A DNA stretch of 64,000 nt from Acetobacter farinalis (GCF_026240015.1 NZ_JAPIUX010000001.1:690485-754484); one strand, 5' to 3'; shown: positions 25,929 through 34,576, counted from the stretch's first letter. The notes: a model not told the origin generated them from the sequence alone. Numbers and translations are program-made.

Positions 25929-28622
25929 TCAGGCGATACGAGCCAGAGCAGCCTTCAGGCGAAGGCTTTCACCCTGCTGGGCTGCCAGACGGTCCCGCAT
26001 TTCCTGAACGATGTCAGGTTTGGCGCGTGAGACGAAATTTTCGTTTCCGAGTTTGTTCGCGGTTTTGGAAATTTCATCCTCTGCCTTGGCGAGTTCCTTC
26101 TTCAGGCGCTCCTGTTCGGCAGTGATGTCAATCAGCCCTTCCAGAGGGATGATCAGGGTCGCCTCATCAACAACCGCCTGCGCTGAACCACGCGGCACAG
26201 GCCCCACTTGCGGTGCAATATGAGAAACGCGGGCCATCCGGCCAATTGCTTCCTGCCACCGTTCGGCGCGTTCCACGGTTTCCGGCGCGGCATCCTGCAG
26301 GAAGACCGGGGCTTTCTGAGAAGGCGGCACGTTCATTTCAGCCCGTACCGTCCGGATTTCGGAAATCAGGCGGATGATGTGGTCACACTCCGCCCGTGCC
26401 GCTTCAGCATCGGTCAGAATCACCGGTTCGGGCCAGGCTTCAGAAATCAGGCTACCCTGCTTTCCAAAACCGAAAGACGTCCACAATTCATCCGTGACAA
26501 ACGGCATGACAGGCTGAAGCAGCTTGAGAATGACCCCGAACACATAGGCGGCGACAGCCCGGATTTCAGCCGCTTCCGCCGCATCATCCGAGGCAAAGAC
26601 CGGCTTGGCGAACTCCAGGAACCAGTCACAGAAACGGTTCCAGACAAAGCGATAGCAGGTCAGCGCGTACTCATCAAAGCGGTAGGAATTCAGAGCATGC
26701 GTTGCATCCTGAACAGCGGCGGACGCTTCGGAAATGATCCATTTTCCAAGGGGGGAGGTCACGCTCTGTGGGTCAAACCCTTTCTGGGCCGTCACGCCGT
26801 TCATTTCGCAGAAGCGCGCCGCATTCCAGATTTTCGTGACAAAGGCCCGGTAATCCTCAACCTTCTTGCGTCCGAGCTTCACATCGCGCCCGATGCCAGT
26901 CAAAGCGCAGATGGTAAAGCGCAGGGCATCAGCACCGTAGGCATCAATCAGCTCCAGCGGATCAATCCCGTTGCCTTTGCTCTTGGACATTTTCTGCCCA
27001 TGCTCATCACGTACCAGACCGTGGATGAAGATATCCCGGAACGGCACATCCTGCATGAAGTGCTGCCCCATCATGATCATCCGGGCGACCCAGAAGAAAA
27101 TGATGTCAAACCCGGTAACCAGCACGTCTGTGGGATAGTAATGGGCCAGTTCAGGCGTCTTGTCGGGCCAGCCCAGTGTGGAAAACGGCCAGAGGCCTGA
27201 AGAAAACCACGTATCCAGAACATCTTCGTCCTGAGAGAGCGGTTCTGTCCGGCCATAATGGGCGTCAGCCTGCGTCTGGGCCTCGGCGGCGTCATGCGCC
27301 ACGAAAACATGCCCATCCGGCCCGTACCATGCGGGAATACGATGCCCCCACCACAACTGGCGAGAAATGCACCAAGGCTGAATATCGCGCATCCACGCAA
27401 AGAAGGTATTTTCCCACTGTTTGGGAACAAAGGTAATCTTTCCGCTGGTCACAGCCTCAATGGCTGGTCCGGCCAGCTTGCCGGCATCGCAATACCATTG
27501 CGTTGTCAGGCGTGGCTCGATCACGGCCCCGCCCCGTTCCGCATGGGGCACCTGATGGCGGTGCGGTTCAATTTTTTCGAGCCATCCCAAGTTTTCCAGC
27601 TCGGCGACAATCGCCTTGCGTGCGTCTTCACGGGAAAGACCTGAAAGGCTTTTCACAAAGTCAGGGTCGGACAGACCTTCGATGCGGGTCAGTTCGCCTT
27701 CAATCTCGTCCAGAACAATGCGGGCCTGTTCGTCGAGAACGGAGAGCATGGGCAGACCGTGCCGCCGTCCGACTTCAAAGTCGTTAAAATCATGAGCCGG
27801 GGTGATTTTAACGGCGCCGGTGCCCTTTTCAGGGTCGGAATACAGGTCCGCCACGATGGGAATAAGGCGTCCTGTCAGGGGGAGCCTGACATGCTGGCCG
27901 ACCAGAGCCGCATAGCGCTCATCTTCCGGGTGAACCGCAACGGCGACGTCGCCCAGCATCGTTTCCGGGCGGGTCGTGGCGACAGTGATGCTCTCGCCGC
28001 TTTTGCCTTCCACAGGGTAGCGGATATACCAGAGTTTTCCGGCAACATCCTTGCTTTCCACCTCAAGGTCGGAAATGGCGGACCGGAAAACCGGGTCCCA
28101 GTTCACAAGACGCCGGTCGCGGTAGATCAGGCCTTCCTTGTGCAGGGTGACAAAAACTTCCTTGACGGCGCGGGAGAGGCCTTCATCCATTGTGAAGCGC
28201 TCGCGCGGCCAGTCCAGAGAGGCTCCCAGCCGGCGCAACTGGCGCGTAATGCCGCCACCGGATTCCTCTTTCCATTTCCACACGCGTTCTACAAAGGCCT
28301 CACGGCCCAGTTCCTGACGCGTGGTGTTTTCTGCCGCCAGTGCCCGTTCGACAACCATCTGCGTGGCAATGCCGGCATGGTCCGTGCCGGGCTGCCACAG
28401 CGTGTCAAACCCCTGCATACGCTTCCAGCGGATCAACGTATCCTGCAAGGTCATGGTCAGGGCATGCCCCATATGCAGGGTACCCGTAACATTCGGCGGG
28501 GGGATCATGATGGTGAACGACTTTTTGCCGCTCTGCGGGTCAGACGAAAAGGCTTTTTCGCTTTCCCACAGTTCGTAAAGTTTCTTCTCTGTCTCAGCAG
28601 GCTCAAAAGTCTTGTTCAGCAT
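25929..28622 (-). CDS. valS: Valyl-tRNA synthetase
   Basis: Class I aminoacyl-tRNA synthetase charging tRNA-Val. It is 897 residues from the ATG at 28622; a TTG three codons upstream is possible but less likely, because GGTTGGA sits just before the ATG. Motifs in order are TLHMGHALT (HIGH box), a CP1 editing domain (about 190-400), KMSKSKGNGIDP (KMSKS loop) and an anticodon-binding domain. A C-terminal coiled coil of alternating Lys/Glu (ITAEQERLKKELAKAEDEI) is typical of ValS. Hairpins precede it (see the leader entries). Confidence 0.97.
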   Translation of the reverse strand: MLNKTFEPAETEKKLYELWESEKAFSSDPQSGKKSFTIMIPPPNVTGTLHMGHALTMTLQDTLIRWKRMQGFDTLWQPGTDHAGIATQMVVERALAAENTTRQELGREAFVERVWKWKEESGGGITRQLRRLGASLDWPRERFTMDEGLSRAVKEVFVTLHKEGLIYRDRRLVNWDPVFRSAISDLEVESKDVAGKLWYIRYPVEGKSGESITVATTRPETMLGDVAVAVHPEDERYAALVGQHVRLPLTGRLIPIVADLYSDPEKGTGAVKITPAHDFNDFEVGRRHGLPMLSVLDEQARIVLDEIEGELTRIEGLSDPDFVKSLSGLSREDARKAIVAELENLGWLEKIEPHRHQVPHAERGGAVIEPRLTTQWYCDAGKLAGPAIEAVTSGKITFVPKQWENTFFAWMRDIQPWCISRQLWWGHRIPAWYGPDGHVFVAHDAAEAQTQADAHYGRTEPLSQDEDVLDTWFSSGLWPFSTLGWPDKTPELAHYYPTDVLVTGFDIIFFWVARMIMMGQHFMQDVPFRDIFIHGLVRDEHGQKMSKSKGNGIDPLELIDAYGADALRFTICALTGIGRDVKLGRKKVEDYRAFVTKIWNAARFCEMNGVTAQKGFDPQSVTSPLGKWIISEASAAVQDATHALNSYRFDEYALTCYRFVWNRFCDWFLEFAKPVFASDDAAEAAEIRAVAAYVFGVILKLLQPVMPFVTDELWTSFGFGKQGSLISEAWPEPVILTDAEAARAECDHIIRLISEIRTVRAEMNVPPSQKAPVFLQDAAPETVERAERWQEAIGRMARVSHIAPQVGPVPRGSAQAVVDEATLIIPLEGLIDITAEQERLKKELAKAEDEISKTANKLGNENFVSRAKPDIVQEMRDRLAAQQGESLRLKAALARIA

Positions 28623-28642
28623 GATATCCAACCAGAAAACGT

Positions 28643-28676
28643 AAAAAGGCGGAAGGCATATGCTGCCCCCGCCTTT
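28643..28676 (-). terminator. Intrinsic terminator-like hairpin 20 bases upstream of valS
   Basis: On the minus strand AAAGGCGG and CCGCCTTT pair around a 16-base loop and run into TTTTTACG. The hairpin ends only about 20 bases before the valS ATG, leaving no room for a promoter between them. It is either the popZ terminator with read-through into valS or an attenuator in the valS leader. Confidence 0.6.
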
Positions 28677-28681
28677 GCAGA

Positions 28682-28710
28682 GTTATAATCGCTGCCACGC
28701 GGGCAGGAAA
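28682..28710 (-). promoter_or_regulatory. Possible valS promoter
   Basis: On the minus strand a -10-like TATAAC (28682-28687) lies 17 bases from TTTCCT (28705-28710). The -10 matches five of six consensus bases and the -35 only three. Transcription from here would start at the terminator-like hairpin. Weak by itself. Confidence 0.3.
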
Positions 28711-28717
28711 CATCTGG

Positions 28718-28757
28718 CAGCCCCGCTTTTTCGTGTGAAATCGAAAAAGCGGGGCTG
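28718..28757. repeat. 16-base perfect inverted repeat between popZ and valS
   Basis: The arms CAGCCCCGCTTTTTCG (28718-28733) and CGAAAAAGCGGGGCTG (28742-28757) pair perfectly around an 8-base loop. The T and A tracts lie next to the loop, not after the stem, so it is not a canonical terminator on either strand. It begins 23 bases after the popZ stop. Confidence 0.75.
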
Positions 28758-28780
28758 TCGACGTTTTAGAGCTCTGCCTG

Positions 28781-29485
28781 TTACAGGCCGCGCTGCGTCA
28801 GGCGCTCAACTTCCTTGCGGACGGCAGCCTGCACGATGCCGGCAAGATGTGCATCAAGCCATTTTTTCAGGAAAACCCGGACTTCCTGACGAACAATATC
28901 TTCAACGGTCAGAGACCCTTCATGCGTAATCGCCACTTTTCTCTCCTCGTGCTCTCTCAGATATTTTTCCTGCAATGTTTTCTGCAGGACTGCAAATGAA
29001 TTCCCAGTGTCGGACATAGTCTCGTCATTGAGAGGAATCGGCAGGGAACCGGACATATTTTCGGCCTTTTCAATCAGTTCAATTTGCCTGAGATCAGTGA
29101 CAGACAGAACCTCAGAGTCATCAGCGGCCGAGGTAAACGGTACCGGAGAGCGGTTCCCGTTCTGTTCAGCCGGTACAAGGGCGCCAGGTGCATCTGCATG
29201 ACTGTCATGCAGCAGATTTATTGACCCTGAATCTGCCAGCTGTCCAGAAGAAGTTTGGTCATGCGGCGCGAGTGAGGGATCCTCTTCCATCATGGCAGGA
29301 GAAAGGACGAACACCTCATCATCTTCATCACCGGGCGCTCCGTCGGCGTGGGCCGAAGGCTCGCCCTCTTCAGCTTGTCCCCCGGATTTTTTTTCCTGCT
29401 CTCCGGAATTCAGAACCTGCCGGATAGAAGACAGGGCGTCTGCGACAGATTGCCCTGACTCTTCTGTGCGTTCTGGTGGCGCCAT
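28781..29485 (-). CDS. popZ: Polar organizing protein PopZ-like (DUF2497)
   Basis: Small acidic scaffold that forms a pole-localised matrix and tethers chromosome origins in alphaproteobacteria. It is 234 residues. A short N-terminal helix (SVADALSSIRQVLN) resembles the PopZ partner-binding region. A long middle part (about 30-150) is low-complexity and rich in Glu, Asp, Pro and Ser, as in PopZ. The conserved C-terminal oligomerisation helices are SLTVEDIVRQEVRVFLKKWLD and the following AGIVQAAVRKEVERL. The tolC-popZ-valS order matches other alphaproteobacteria. Function by homology only. Confidence 0.85.
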   Translation of the reverse strand: MAPPERTEESGQSVADALSSIRQVLNSGEQEKKSGGQAEEGEPSAHADGAPGDEDDEVFVLSPAMMEEDPSLAPHDQTSSGQLADSGSINLLHDSHADAPGALVPAEQNGNRSPVPFTSAADDSEVLSVTDLRQIELIEKAENMSGSLPIPLNDETMSDTGNSFAVLQKTLQEKYLREHEERKVAITHEGSLTVEDIVRQEVRVFLKKWLDAHLAGIVQAAVRKEVERLTQRGL

Positions 29486-29518
29486 TAAAATATCCCTGCT
29501 AAAAACCCTGATCAGCGG

Positions 29519-30952
29519 TTAACGACCTGGCTGGTTGACGGCGTAGTCGTTAAGCCCCCACAGCCGATCTTTTACCGCTTTATAATATGCTTTGTCATCA
29601 TAAAGCGGAACATTCAACTGTAGATCTGCGGCAGTCAGGCGGCCGATGGCCGAGGCCACATTGTATGAGGCGATGACCATGTTGCTCAGGCTCTGCACCA
29701 GGGCGACCTGTGCCTGCAGCAGGGTTCCCTGCTGCTGGAGCACTTCCAGTGTCGTGCTGGTGCCCACAATGGCCTGCCGCTCCACGCCATCAAGAGCAAT
29801 GGTGCCTGCCCGGATGGCCGCACGGTTGCTCGAAATGGCAGCCTGATAGGCCACAAGCTTCTGCCAGTTTGACGCGGCATCCTGTGCCGCGGTCCGGCGC
29901 TGGATGTCCACTTCACGATGCGCGGCCTGAGCCTGCTGCTTGGCCTGCCGTACTGCCGCGTATTCCGAGCCCCCCTGATAGATGGGGATATTGAAATTCA
30001 GCGTGGCATATTTGTTTTCATCAATCTGATGATTCAGGCTCTGGTTTATCTGCCGGCTGTATGCCGCTGTTGCCGAAATTTTCGGCATGATGGCGGCCAT
30101 GGCAACTGCGACAGCATCTTTCTGTGAGGCTTCCGTGAACAGGGCATTCACAACATCGGGGTTGTTTTTAACCGCCATGGCGGCTGCTGTCTGTTCGTTT
30201 TTGACGGGAAGCACCAGAGGCTGGGGCGGCACGAGGTTGGGTGGCGGCGCCATGCCGACAATCTGCATATACGTGGCCTGTGCAGTCTGAAGCGTGCCTT
30301 CGGACTGCTGGCGTGTGGCTTTGGCTGTTGCGTAAGCTGATTCGGCCTGGGCAACGTCGGTGCGGGTAATTTCCCCAACCTTGAAACGTTCATTGGTGGC
30401 ACGAAGCTGCTGCTGCAGAACGCGTTCGTTGTTGATGTTGAGCTGAAGAAGCTGCTCATCTTCAATCACGCTGACATAAGCGGCGACTACGTTCTTGAAG
30501 ACCTGCTGTTCGACTGAAATCAGATTGGCCCGCGCGGCCATGACCTTGTTGACCGCCTGATGCGTGGAGGCCGTAGTTTTGCCGCCGCTGTAGATGGGCT
30601 GCTGAATGGTCACGCCTGCCGTATAACCCGGGGTGTTGTACTGACGAAGATATCCGGGCTGATCAGCTGTGCCCTGATAGTCGTTCGTGCCTTCGTAATA
30701 ACTCAGGCCTACGGATCCGGTCACGGTCGGGCGCCAGCCAGCCAGAGCTGCGGGCACCTGCTCATCTGTAGCGCGCAGGGTGGCGCGGGCCTGCTGGAGT
30801 GTCGGGTTGGTCAGGTAGGCAGAAGCCAGGGCTTCCTGCAGCGTATGGGGGACGAAGGTTGGCGAGCCGCTCCCATCATATTTCTGGCCCCACGCAGTGG
30901 AACTGCAAAGCATAGCCGCCATGCCTATCCCTACCCCGTAAAAACGCCGCAT
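29519..30952 (-). CDS. tolC: TolC family outer membrane efflux protein
   Basis: Outer membrane channel used by type I secretion and multidrug efflux systems. It is 477 residues with a signal peptide (MRRFYGVGIGMAAMLCSSTAWG, cleavage near 22). Two OEP repeats follow, with long alanine/glutamine-rich helices; characteristic pieces include TLQEALASAYLTNPTLQQARA, GWRPTVTGSVGLSY and the second-half NPDVVNALFTEAS. GCAGGAGAA precedes the ATG. It lies upstream of popZ with a 33-base gap, so the two may be cotranscribed. No inner-membrane pump is adjacent. Confidence 0.93.
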   Translation of the reverse strand: MRRFYGVGIGMAAMLCSSTAWGQKYDGSGSPTFVPHTLQEALASAYLTNPTLQQARATLRATDEQVPAALAGWRPTVTGSVGLSYYEGTNDYQGTADQPGYLRQYNTPGYTAGVTIQQPIYSGGKTTASTHQAVNKVMAARANLISVEQQVFKNVVAAYVSVIEDEQLLQLNINNERVLQQQLRATNERFKVGEITRTDVAQAESAYATAKATRQQSEGTLQTAQATYMQIVGMAPPPNLVPPQPLVLPVKNEQTAAAMAVKNNPDVVNALFTEASQKDAVAVAMAAIMPKISATAAYSRQINQSLNHQIDENKYATLNFNIPIYQGGSEYAAVRQAKQQAQAAHREVDIQRRTAAQDAASNWQKLVAYQAAISSNRAAIRAGTIALDGVERQAIVGTSTTLEVLQQQGTLLQAQVALVQSLSNMVIASYNVASAIGRLTAADLQLNVPLYDDKAYYKAVKDRLWGLNDYAVNQPGR

Positions 30953-31257
30953 ATGTTTCTCCTGCCCTGATTACAGCACTCAATAAATAGCTGCCACTTC
31001 ATGCCACGACACTGCCGGTATTTCTATCATTTATAATCCAAAAAACACGGAATTACGGAAAACTACCGTTTTTCATTAAATTGCACGGTGCCGGTGCGCG
31101 CGCCAAAGCCTGATATTGAGCAGTCCCGGGTCTGTGCCGGAGAACGCAATACTCTTCTTTAAAGCCCGGCGCGGTGGGTGATAAAATTCCGAAAATCACG
31201 TGACAGAACGACTTGACCTGAACCGCGTTAAAGGAGATAAGGCCAGCACACCGCACC
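30953..31257. other. Intergenic region between tolC and tRNA-Cys
   Basis: Three hundred and five bases without a credible gene. An AT-rich stretch at about 31030-31075 contains a -10-like TATAAAT on the minus strand that could serve tolC, though no matching -35 is evident. The remaining part should contain the tRNA promoter. Open frames across this region are antisense and run through the tRNA, so they are not genes. Confidence 0.5.
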
Positions 31258-31331
31258 GGTCCGGTGGCAGAATGGTGATGTAGCGGACTGCAAATCCGCG
31301 AATGTGGGTTCGATTCCCGCCCGGACCTCCA
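31258..31331 (+). tRNA. tRNA-Cys (GCA)
   Basis: A full cloverleaf of 74 bases with encoded CCA. The acceptor stem GGTCCGG pairs with CCGGACC. The anticodon stem GCGGA/TCCGC encloses the loop CTGCAAA, whose anticodon GCA (31290-31292) reads cysteine codons. The T-loop is GGTTCGATTCC. A weak hairpin, GTTTTCA/TGAAAAC, follows immediately. Confidence 0.97.
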
Positions 31332-31444
31332 GTTTTCAGTGAAATTGAAAACAGGGTGTAATTCTTCCTTAAATTCATAATCCTTTCTTGCAGTGCCTGC
31401 ATGCAGCGGAACTCTCGCGGCTGTTTCCTGGCAAAGGTAGTCGC

Positions 31445-31472
31445 GCTGGCTGCTGGCTGCTGGCTGCTGGCT
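31445..31472 (+). repeat. Tandem heptanucleotide repeat (GCTGGCT) x4
   Basis: Four exact copies of GCTGGCT stand head to tail in the non-coding gap between tRNA-Cys and the SDR gene. A run of seven G residues follows 7 bases later. Simple slippage-prone DNA; no coding role is evident. Confidence 0.9.
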
Positions 31473-31497
31473 GTCCGGCGGGGGGGCACTGGGCGCT

Positions 31498-31531
31498 CTG
31501 GCGAATGGCGGATGTGCCACCTGTTCGCCAG
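31498..31531 (-). terminator. Hairpin downstream of the SDR gene
   Basis: CTGGCGAA and TTCGCCAG pair, with an inner TGGC/GCCA arm and a 6-base apex, 16 bases past the SDR stop. It has no clear T tract. It is a probable transcription end for the SDR gene. Confidence 0.45.
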
Positions 31532-31546
31532 ACGAAACCCCGTCCT

Positions 31547-32353
31547 TCACCCCCCCGCGTGTTCTTTCTGGCCAACGCCAAGATTCATCAGAATACGTTT
31601 GCGGAGGAACAAGGGGAGCAGACGTTCCACCACGCGCAGGACTCGAAACTGCCAGGGGAAAATATACTCGGCCTGCCCGTTCCGGATGGCCTTCATGATT
31701 TGCCGGGCCGCACTTTCGGCCGAAACCAGAAATGGCCGTGCTCCTTCCAGCCGCTGGCTCATGGGGGTATCCACAAATCCCGGAATGATCAGGGTGAGCT
31801 GGACGTTGGCGGGGCGCCACGCCAGATTGGCCGCCTGGGCAAAACAGGCAAGACCAGCCTTGGAACTGCTATAGGCCGCGGCAAATGGCAGCTCATAAAA
31901 TCCGGCTACGGACCCTATCAGAACAATTTTTCCATGCCCCTGGCGCATCATCCCCTGTGCGGCGGCAGTCGCCAGCGTTGCTGGTGTTGCATAATTGACC
32001 AGCGCGAGCCTCAGAACGCTTTCCGGGTCTTCGGTGGGTTGGTCAAGGGGTTTGATATCGGACAGGCCAGCCCCTAGAATCAGGAGGTCTAGGCCATGCC
32101 GTGCCTGATCTTCCCGGAGGGCGGCCAGGGCGGCCTCTCCTTTGGAGAGATCAATCTGGCGAGGAGAAACCTCAGCCCCACGCGCGCAGCAGAGTTTGGC
32201 AACGTCATCCAGCCGCTCTTTGTTTCGTCCCCATAAAATGAGCACACGGCCCGGTCTGGCATAACGCTTTGCCAGTTCTGCGCCGATCCCGCCCGTGGCC
32301 CCTGTGATCAGCACAGACCGCAGGTCCTGCCCGTTTGCTGAGACGTTGTTCAC
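31547..32353 (-). CDS. Short-chain dehydrogenase/reductase (classical SDR)
   Basis: NAD(P)-dependent oxidoreductase of 268 residues. Visible are the cofactor loop TGATGGIGAELA, the structural NYATP in place of the usual NNAG-like segment, the catalytic serine in IGSVAGF and the YSSSKAG motif (YxxxK). After the PGFVDTPM turn there is a basic, hydrophobic tail (FRVLRVVERLLPLFLRKRIL) that could touch the membrane. I use the GTG at 32353, which has a GGGGGA site just upstream; the frame runs to a TTG at 32404. It is divergent from a GNAT-like acyltransferase gene. Substrate unknown; a ketosphinganine-reductase role is a hypothesis. The stop follows directly on a G7 tract. Confidence 0.85.
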   Translation of the reverse strand: MNNVSANGQDLRSVLITGATGGIGAELAKRYARPGRVLILWGRNKERLDDVAKLCCARGAEVSPRQIDLSKGEAALAALREDQARHGLDLLILGAGLSDIKPLDQPTEDPESVLRLALVNYATPATLATAAAQGMMRQGHGKIVLIGSVAGFYELPFAAAYSSSKAGLACFAQAANLAWRPANVQLTLIIPGFVDTPMSQRLEGARPFLVSAESAARQIMKAIRNGQAEYIFPWQFRVLRVVERLLPLFLRKRILMNLGVGQKEHAGG

Positions 32354-32426
32354 ACTTCCCCCTTTTCCATTCCGTCGGAATGATGCATCACCTTGCGGTT
32401 CCAAGGCCCAGTTTGATGGAGTTCCG

Positions 32427-33572
32427 ATGACTACCCCGCACCAGATCGTCGTTTCCGCCGTCTCGGGCGCTCGTCAGCTCTCGCTCTTCATCAGGCTTCC
32501 GCGCCTTCTTTATAACGATCAGCCCAGCTATGTCCCGCCTCTGGATATGGAGCAGAAGGATATGCTCCATCCGCGCCGGGCGCCGTTTTTCACCCATGGC
32601 ACGGCATGTTACTTTCTGGCCTGGCGGGATGGAAAGCCCATCGGGCGCATATCGGCTCAAATTGATACGCTTGTTCTTGAGCAGGCCGGACCAAGGACCG
32701 GCTTCTTTGGGGCCCTGGACGCTCTGGATATGGAATGCGTGAAACCTCTGCTGGATGCCGCGACAAGCTGGCTCAAGGTGCAGGGAATAGAGCGGGTGCG
32801 CGGGCCGTGGACGCTGAATTACCATGGTGAATCAGGCACCATGGTTGAAGGTCAGATGGAACCCCCGATGATCGGCACAGGCTGGCATCCCGCCACATTG
32901 GGGCCAGCCATCGAACAGGCGGGTTTTTTCAAGGCCATGGACCTGCTGTCCTACAGGATGGAGTTGGGGCCAGCGGCAGAGCAGGCCAACCGCATTCCCG
33001 CCAATCTGAGGGAAAGACTGGGGGGGATTACAGTCCGCGGATTGCGCAAGGACCACATTGACGAAGATGCGGATATCCTGCGTTCCATCTATAATGATGC
33101 GTGGGAAGGTACATGGGGTAATGTCCCCATTACGGAAATTGAAATCCGCTCCCTGCTTAAAGCCTTGAAGCCGGTTTTAAAGCCCCAGCAGTATGTACTG
33201 GTTGAATACAAGGGAGAGCCGGTGGCGATTGCTCTGGTTATCCCGAATATTTTCGATCTGAACGGAGATATCGGTGGCGCGCCCTCCCCGCTTGGGTGGG
33301 TCACTCTGGCATCGCGTCTGCTCAGGCATGACTTCTATTCCGCTCGCGTGATCCTGCTGGGGGTAAAGAAGAAGCTGTCAGGCACGGCGCTGAGTGCCAT
33401 TATTCCGGGCCTGCTGATTGATGAACTGATGAAGCGCGGGCGAGAGTTGCCCTATCGGACCATTGAGCTGGGGTGGGTTCTGGAAACCAATATGCCGATT
33501 CGGAATCTGATCGAACGGATTGTACCTGTTCCGTACAAGCGGCATCGCATGTATGAAAAGCTGATTTCCTGA
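32427..33572 (+). CDS. GNAT-like acyltransferase family protein (YghO-like; candidate bacterial ceramide synthase)
   Basis: The protein is 381 residues, starting MTTPHQIVVSAVSGARQLSLFIRLP from the ATG at 32427; the frame is open upstream, but that part overlaps the SDR gene. I recognise it as the large two-part N-acyltransferase family often labelled dATP pyrophosphohydrolase or GNAT. Typical stretches are FIRLPRLLYNDQPSYVPPL, AYFLAWRDGKPIGRIS-like sequence, the FG.LDALD segment and GPWTLNYHGESGTMVEGQ. From memory, the Caulobacter ceramide synthase belongs to this family. Acetic acid bacteria make ceramides, so acylation of a sphingoid amine is plausible but unproven. Confidence 0.7.
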   Translation: MTTPHQIVVSAVSGARQLSLFIRLPRLLYNDQPSYVPPLDMEQKDMLHPRRAPFFTHGTACYFLAWRDGKPIGRISAQIDTLVLEQAGPRTGFFGALDALDMECVKPLLDAATSWLKVQGIERVRGPWTLNYHGESGTMVEGQMEPPMIGTGWHPATLGPAIEQAGFFKAMDLLSYRMELGPAAEQANRIPANLRERLGGITVRGLRKDHIDEDADILRSIYNDAWEGTWGNVPITEIEIRSLLKALKPVLKPQQYVLVEYKGEPVAIALVIPNIFDLNGDIGGAPSPLGWVTLASRLLRHDFYSARVILLGVKKKLSGTALSAIIPGLLIDELMKRGRELPYRTIELGWVLETNMPIRNLIERIVPVPYKRHRMYEKLIS

Positions 33573-33601
33573 CCGGGCTCGGACCGCCATTTTCAGATTT
33601 T

Positions 33602-34576
33602 TTAAAGGTGGCTCCAGCCGGTCTTTTTAAAGCGCATGGGGGCACCGTTTTCATCTAAAACCTGCACGCCTGTAGCGCTCGTGTGAAACTGGCCAATACG
33701 CGTGACAGGAACAGGGCCTGACAAGGTCATCAGAACGCCTGCCCTCATAAGGCTCTCTTCGCGCGCGGGAGGCACGGCAAACAGGATCTCATAATCATCC
33801 CCTCCCGTGAGGCAAGTCTCCAGCCACTCCGGGCCGCAGGCTCTGGCGGCCTCTGATAAGGGAACGGTGCTGGCCTGTATTGTTACGCTCAGGCCGTTTT
33901 CACGTGCAAGATGGCCGGCATCCTGCACAAGCCCATCAGACACATCCATGGCGGCAGAGGCCAGACCATGGAGCGGCAGGCCAACACGCGGCCGAGGAAG
34001 TCTGTAGCGCTCAGCCAGATGCCCGGATGGATCAGCCAGCCCTCCCTGCAGAACACGCAGGCCCAGCGCGCCATCCCCGATGGTGCCCGTCACCCAAAGC
34101 CCGTCGCCGGCCTGTGCGCCGATACGGCGGATGGCTTGGCCGGGGAGCACGGAGCCCAGAATGGTCAGGGAGAGAACAAGAGGCCCCTGTGTGGATGTTG
34201 TATCCCCTCCCAGCAGGCTGAGGCCAAAATGGGTCTGATCAGCCTTCAGCCCGCCACAGAAGGCGGAGAACCATGCATCATCAAGCCCCGGACGGCGCGC
34301 CAGTGTCAGAAGCCATCCTTCGGGGCGGGCTCCCATGGCGGCAAGGTCTGAAAGGTTGCAGCGCAGGAGTTTGCGCCCGATGGTTTCTGCCGGGTCATCC
34401 GGCAGAAAATGGACATTCTCCACCATGGCATCGGCCGCAATCACCATCTCCCTGCCTGCAGGGGGCATGAAAACGGCGGCATCATCCTTCAGGCCCAGCG
34501 CCGCCGGGCCTGCAAGTTCAGAAAAATGCCGGTGAATGAAGCTGAATTCCTGAGGCAGATCAGTCCGTGTGGGCAC
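33602..34576 (-). CDS. thiL: Thiamine-monophosphate kinase
   Basis: Phosphorylates thiamine monophosphate to the active diphosphate cofactor. It is 324 residues of the PurM-like fold: LGLKDDAAVF, AADAMVENVHF (metal/ATP site), LRCNLSDLAAMGA, LLGGDTTST, the AAMDVSDGLVQDAGHL motif and LTGGDDYEILFAV. The start is a GTG at 34576 that overlaps the nusB end by 17 bases, so translation is coupled. The nrdR-nusB-thiL order is common in alphaproteobacteria (often with ribH nearby). Confidence 0.95.
   Translation of the reverse strand: MPTRTDLPQEFSFIHRHFSELAGPAALGLKDDAAVFMPPAGREMVIAADAMVENVHFLPDDPAETIGRKLLRCNLSDLAAMGARPEGWLLTLARRPGLDDAWFSAFCGGLKADQTHFGLSLLGGDTTSTQGPLVLSLTILGSVLPGQAIRRIGAQAGDGLWVTGTIGDGALGLRVLQGGLADPSGHLAERYRLPRPRVGLPLHGLASAAMDVSDGLVQDAGHLARENGLSVTIQASTVPLSEAARACGPEWLETCLTGGDDYEILFAVPPAREESLMRAGVLMTLSGPVPVTRIGQFHTSATGVQVLDENGAPMRFKKTGWSHL

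Noticed and set aside
28623..28780. T-box riboswitch before valS
   Set aside because: No T-box core, specifier loop or T-box sequence is seen, and T-boxes are not expected in alphaproteobacteria. Only hairpins are present.
31445..31472. CRISPR-like array
   Set aside because: The repeats are 7 bases long and directly adjacent, with no spacers. No cas genes occur in the window.
31053..31820. A 255-codon minus-strand frame through the tRNA-Cys region
   Set aside because: It runs antisense through a complete tRNA and into the SDR gene in another frame. It is explained by repeat and G-tract composition.
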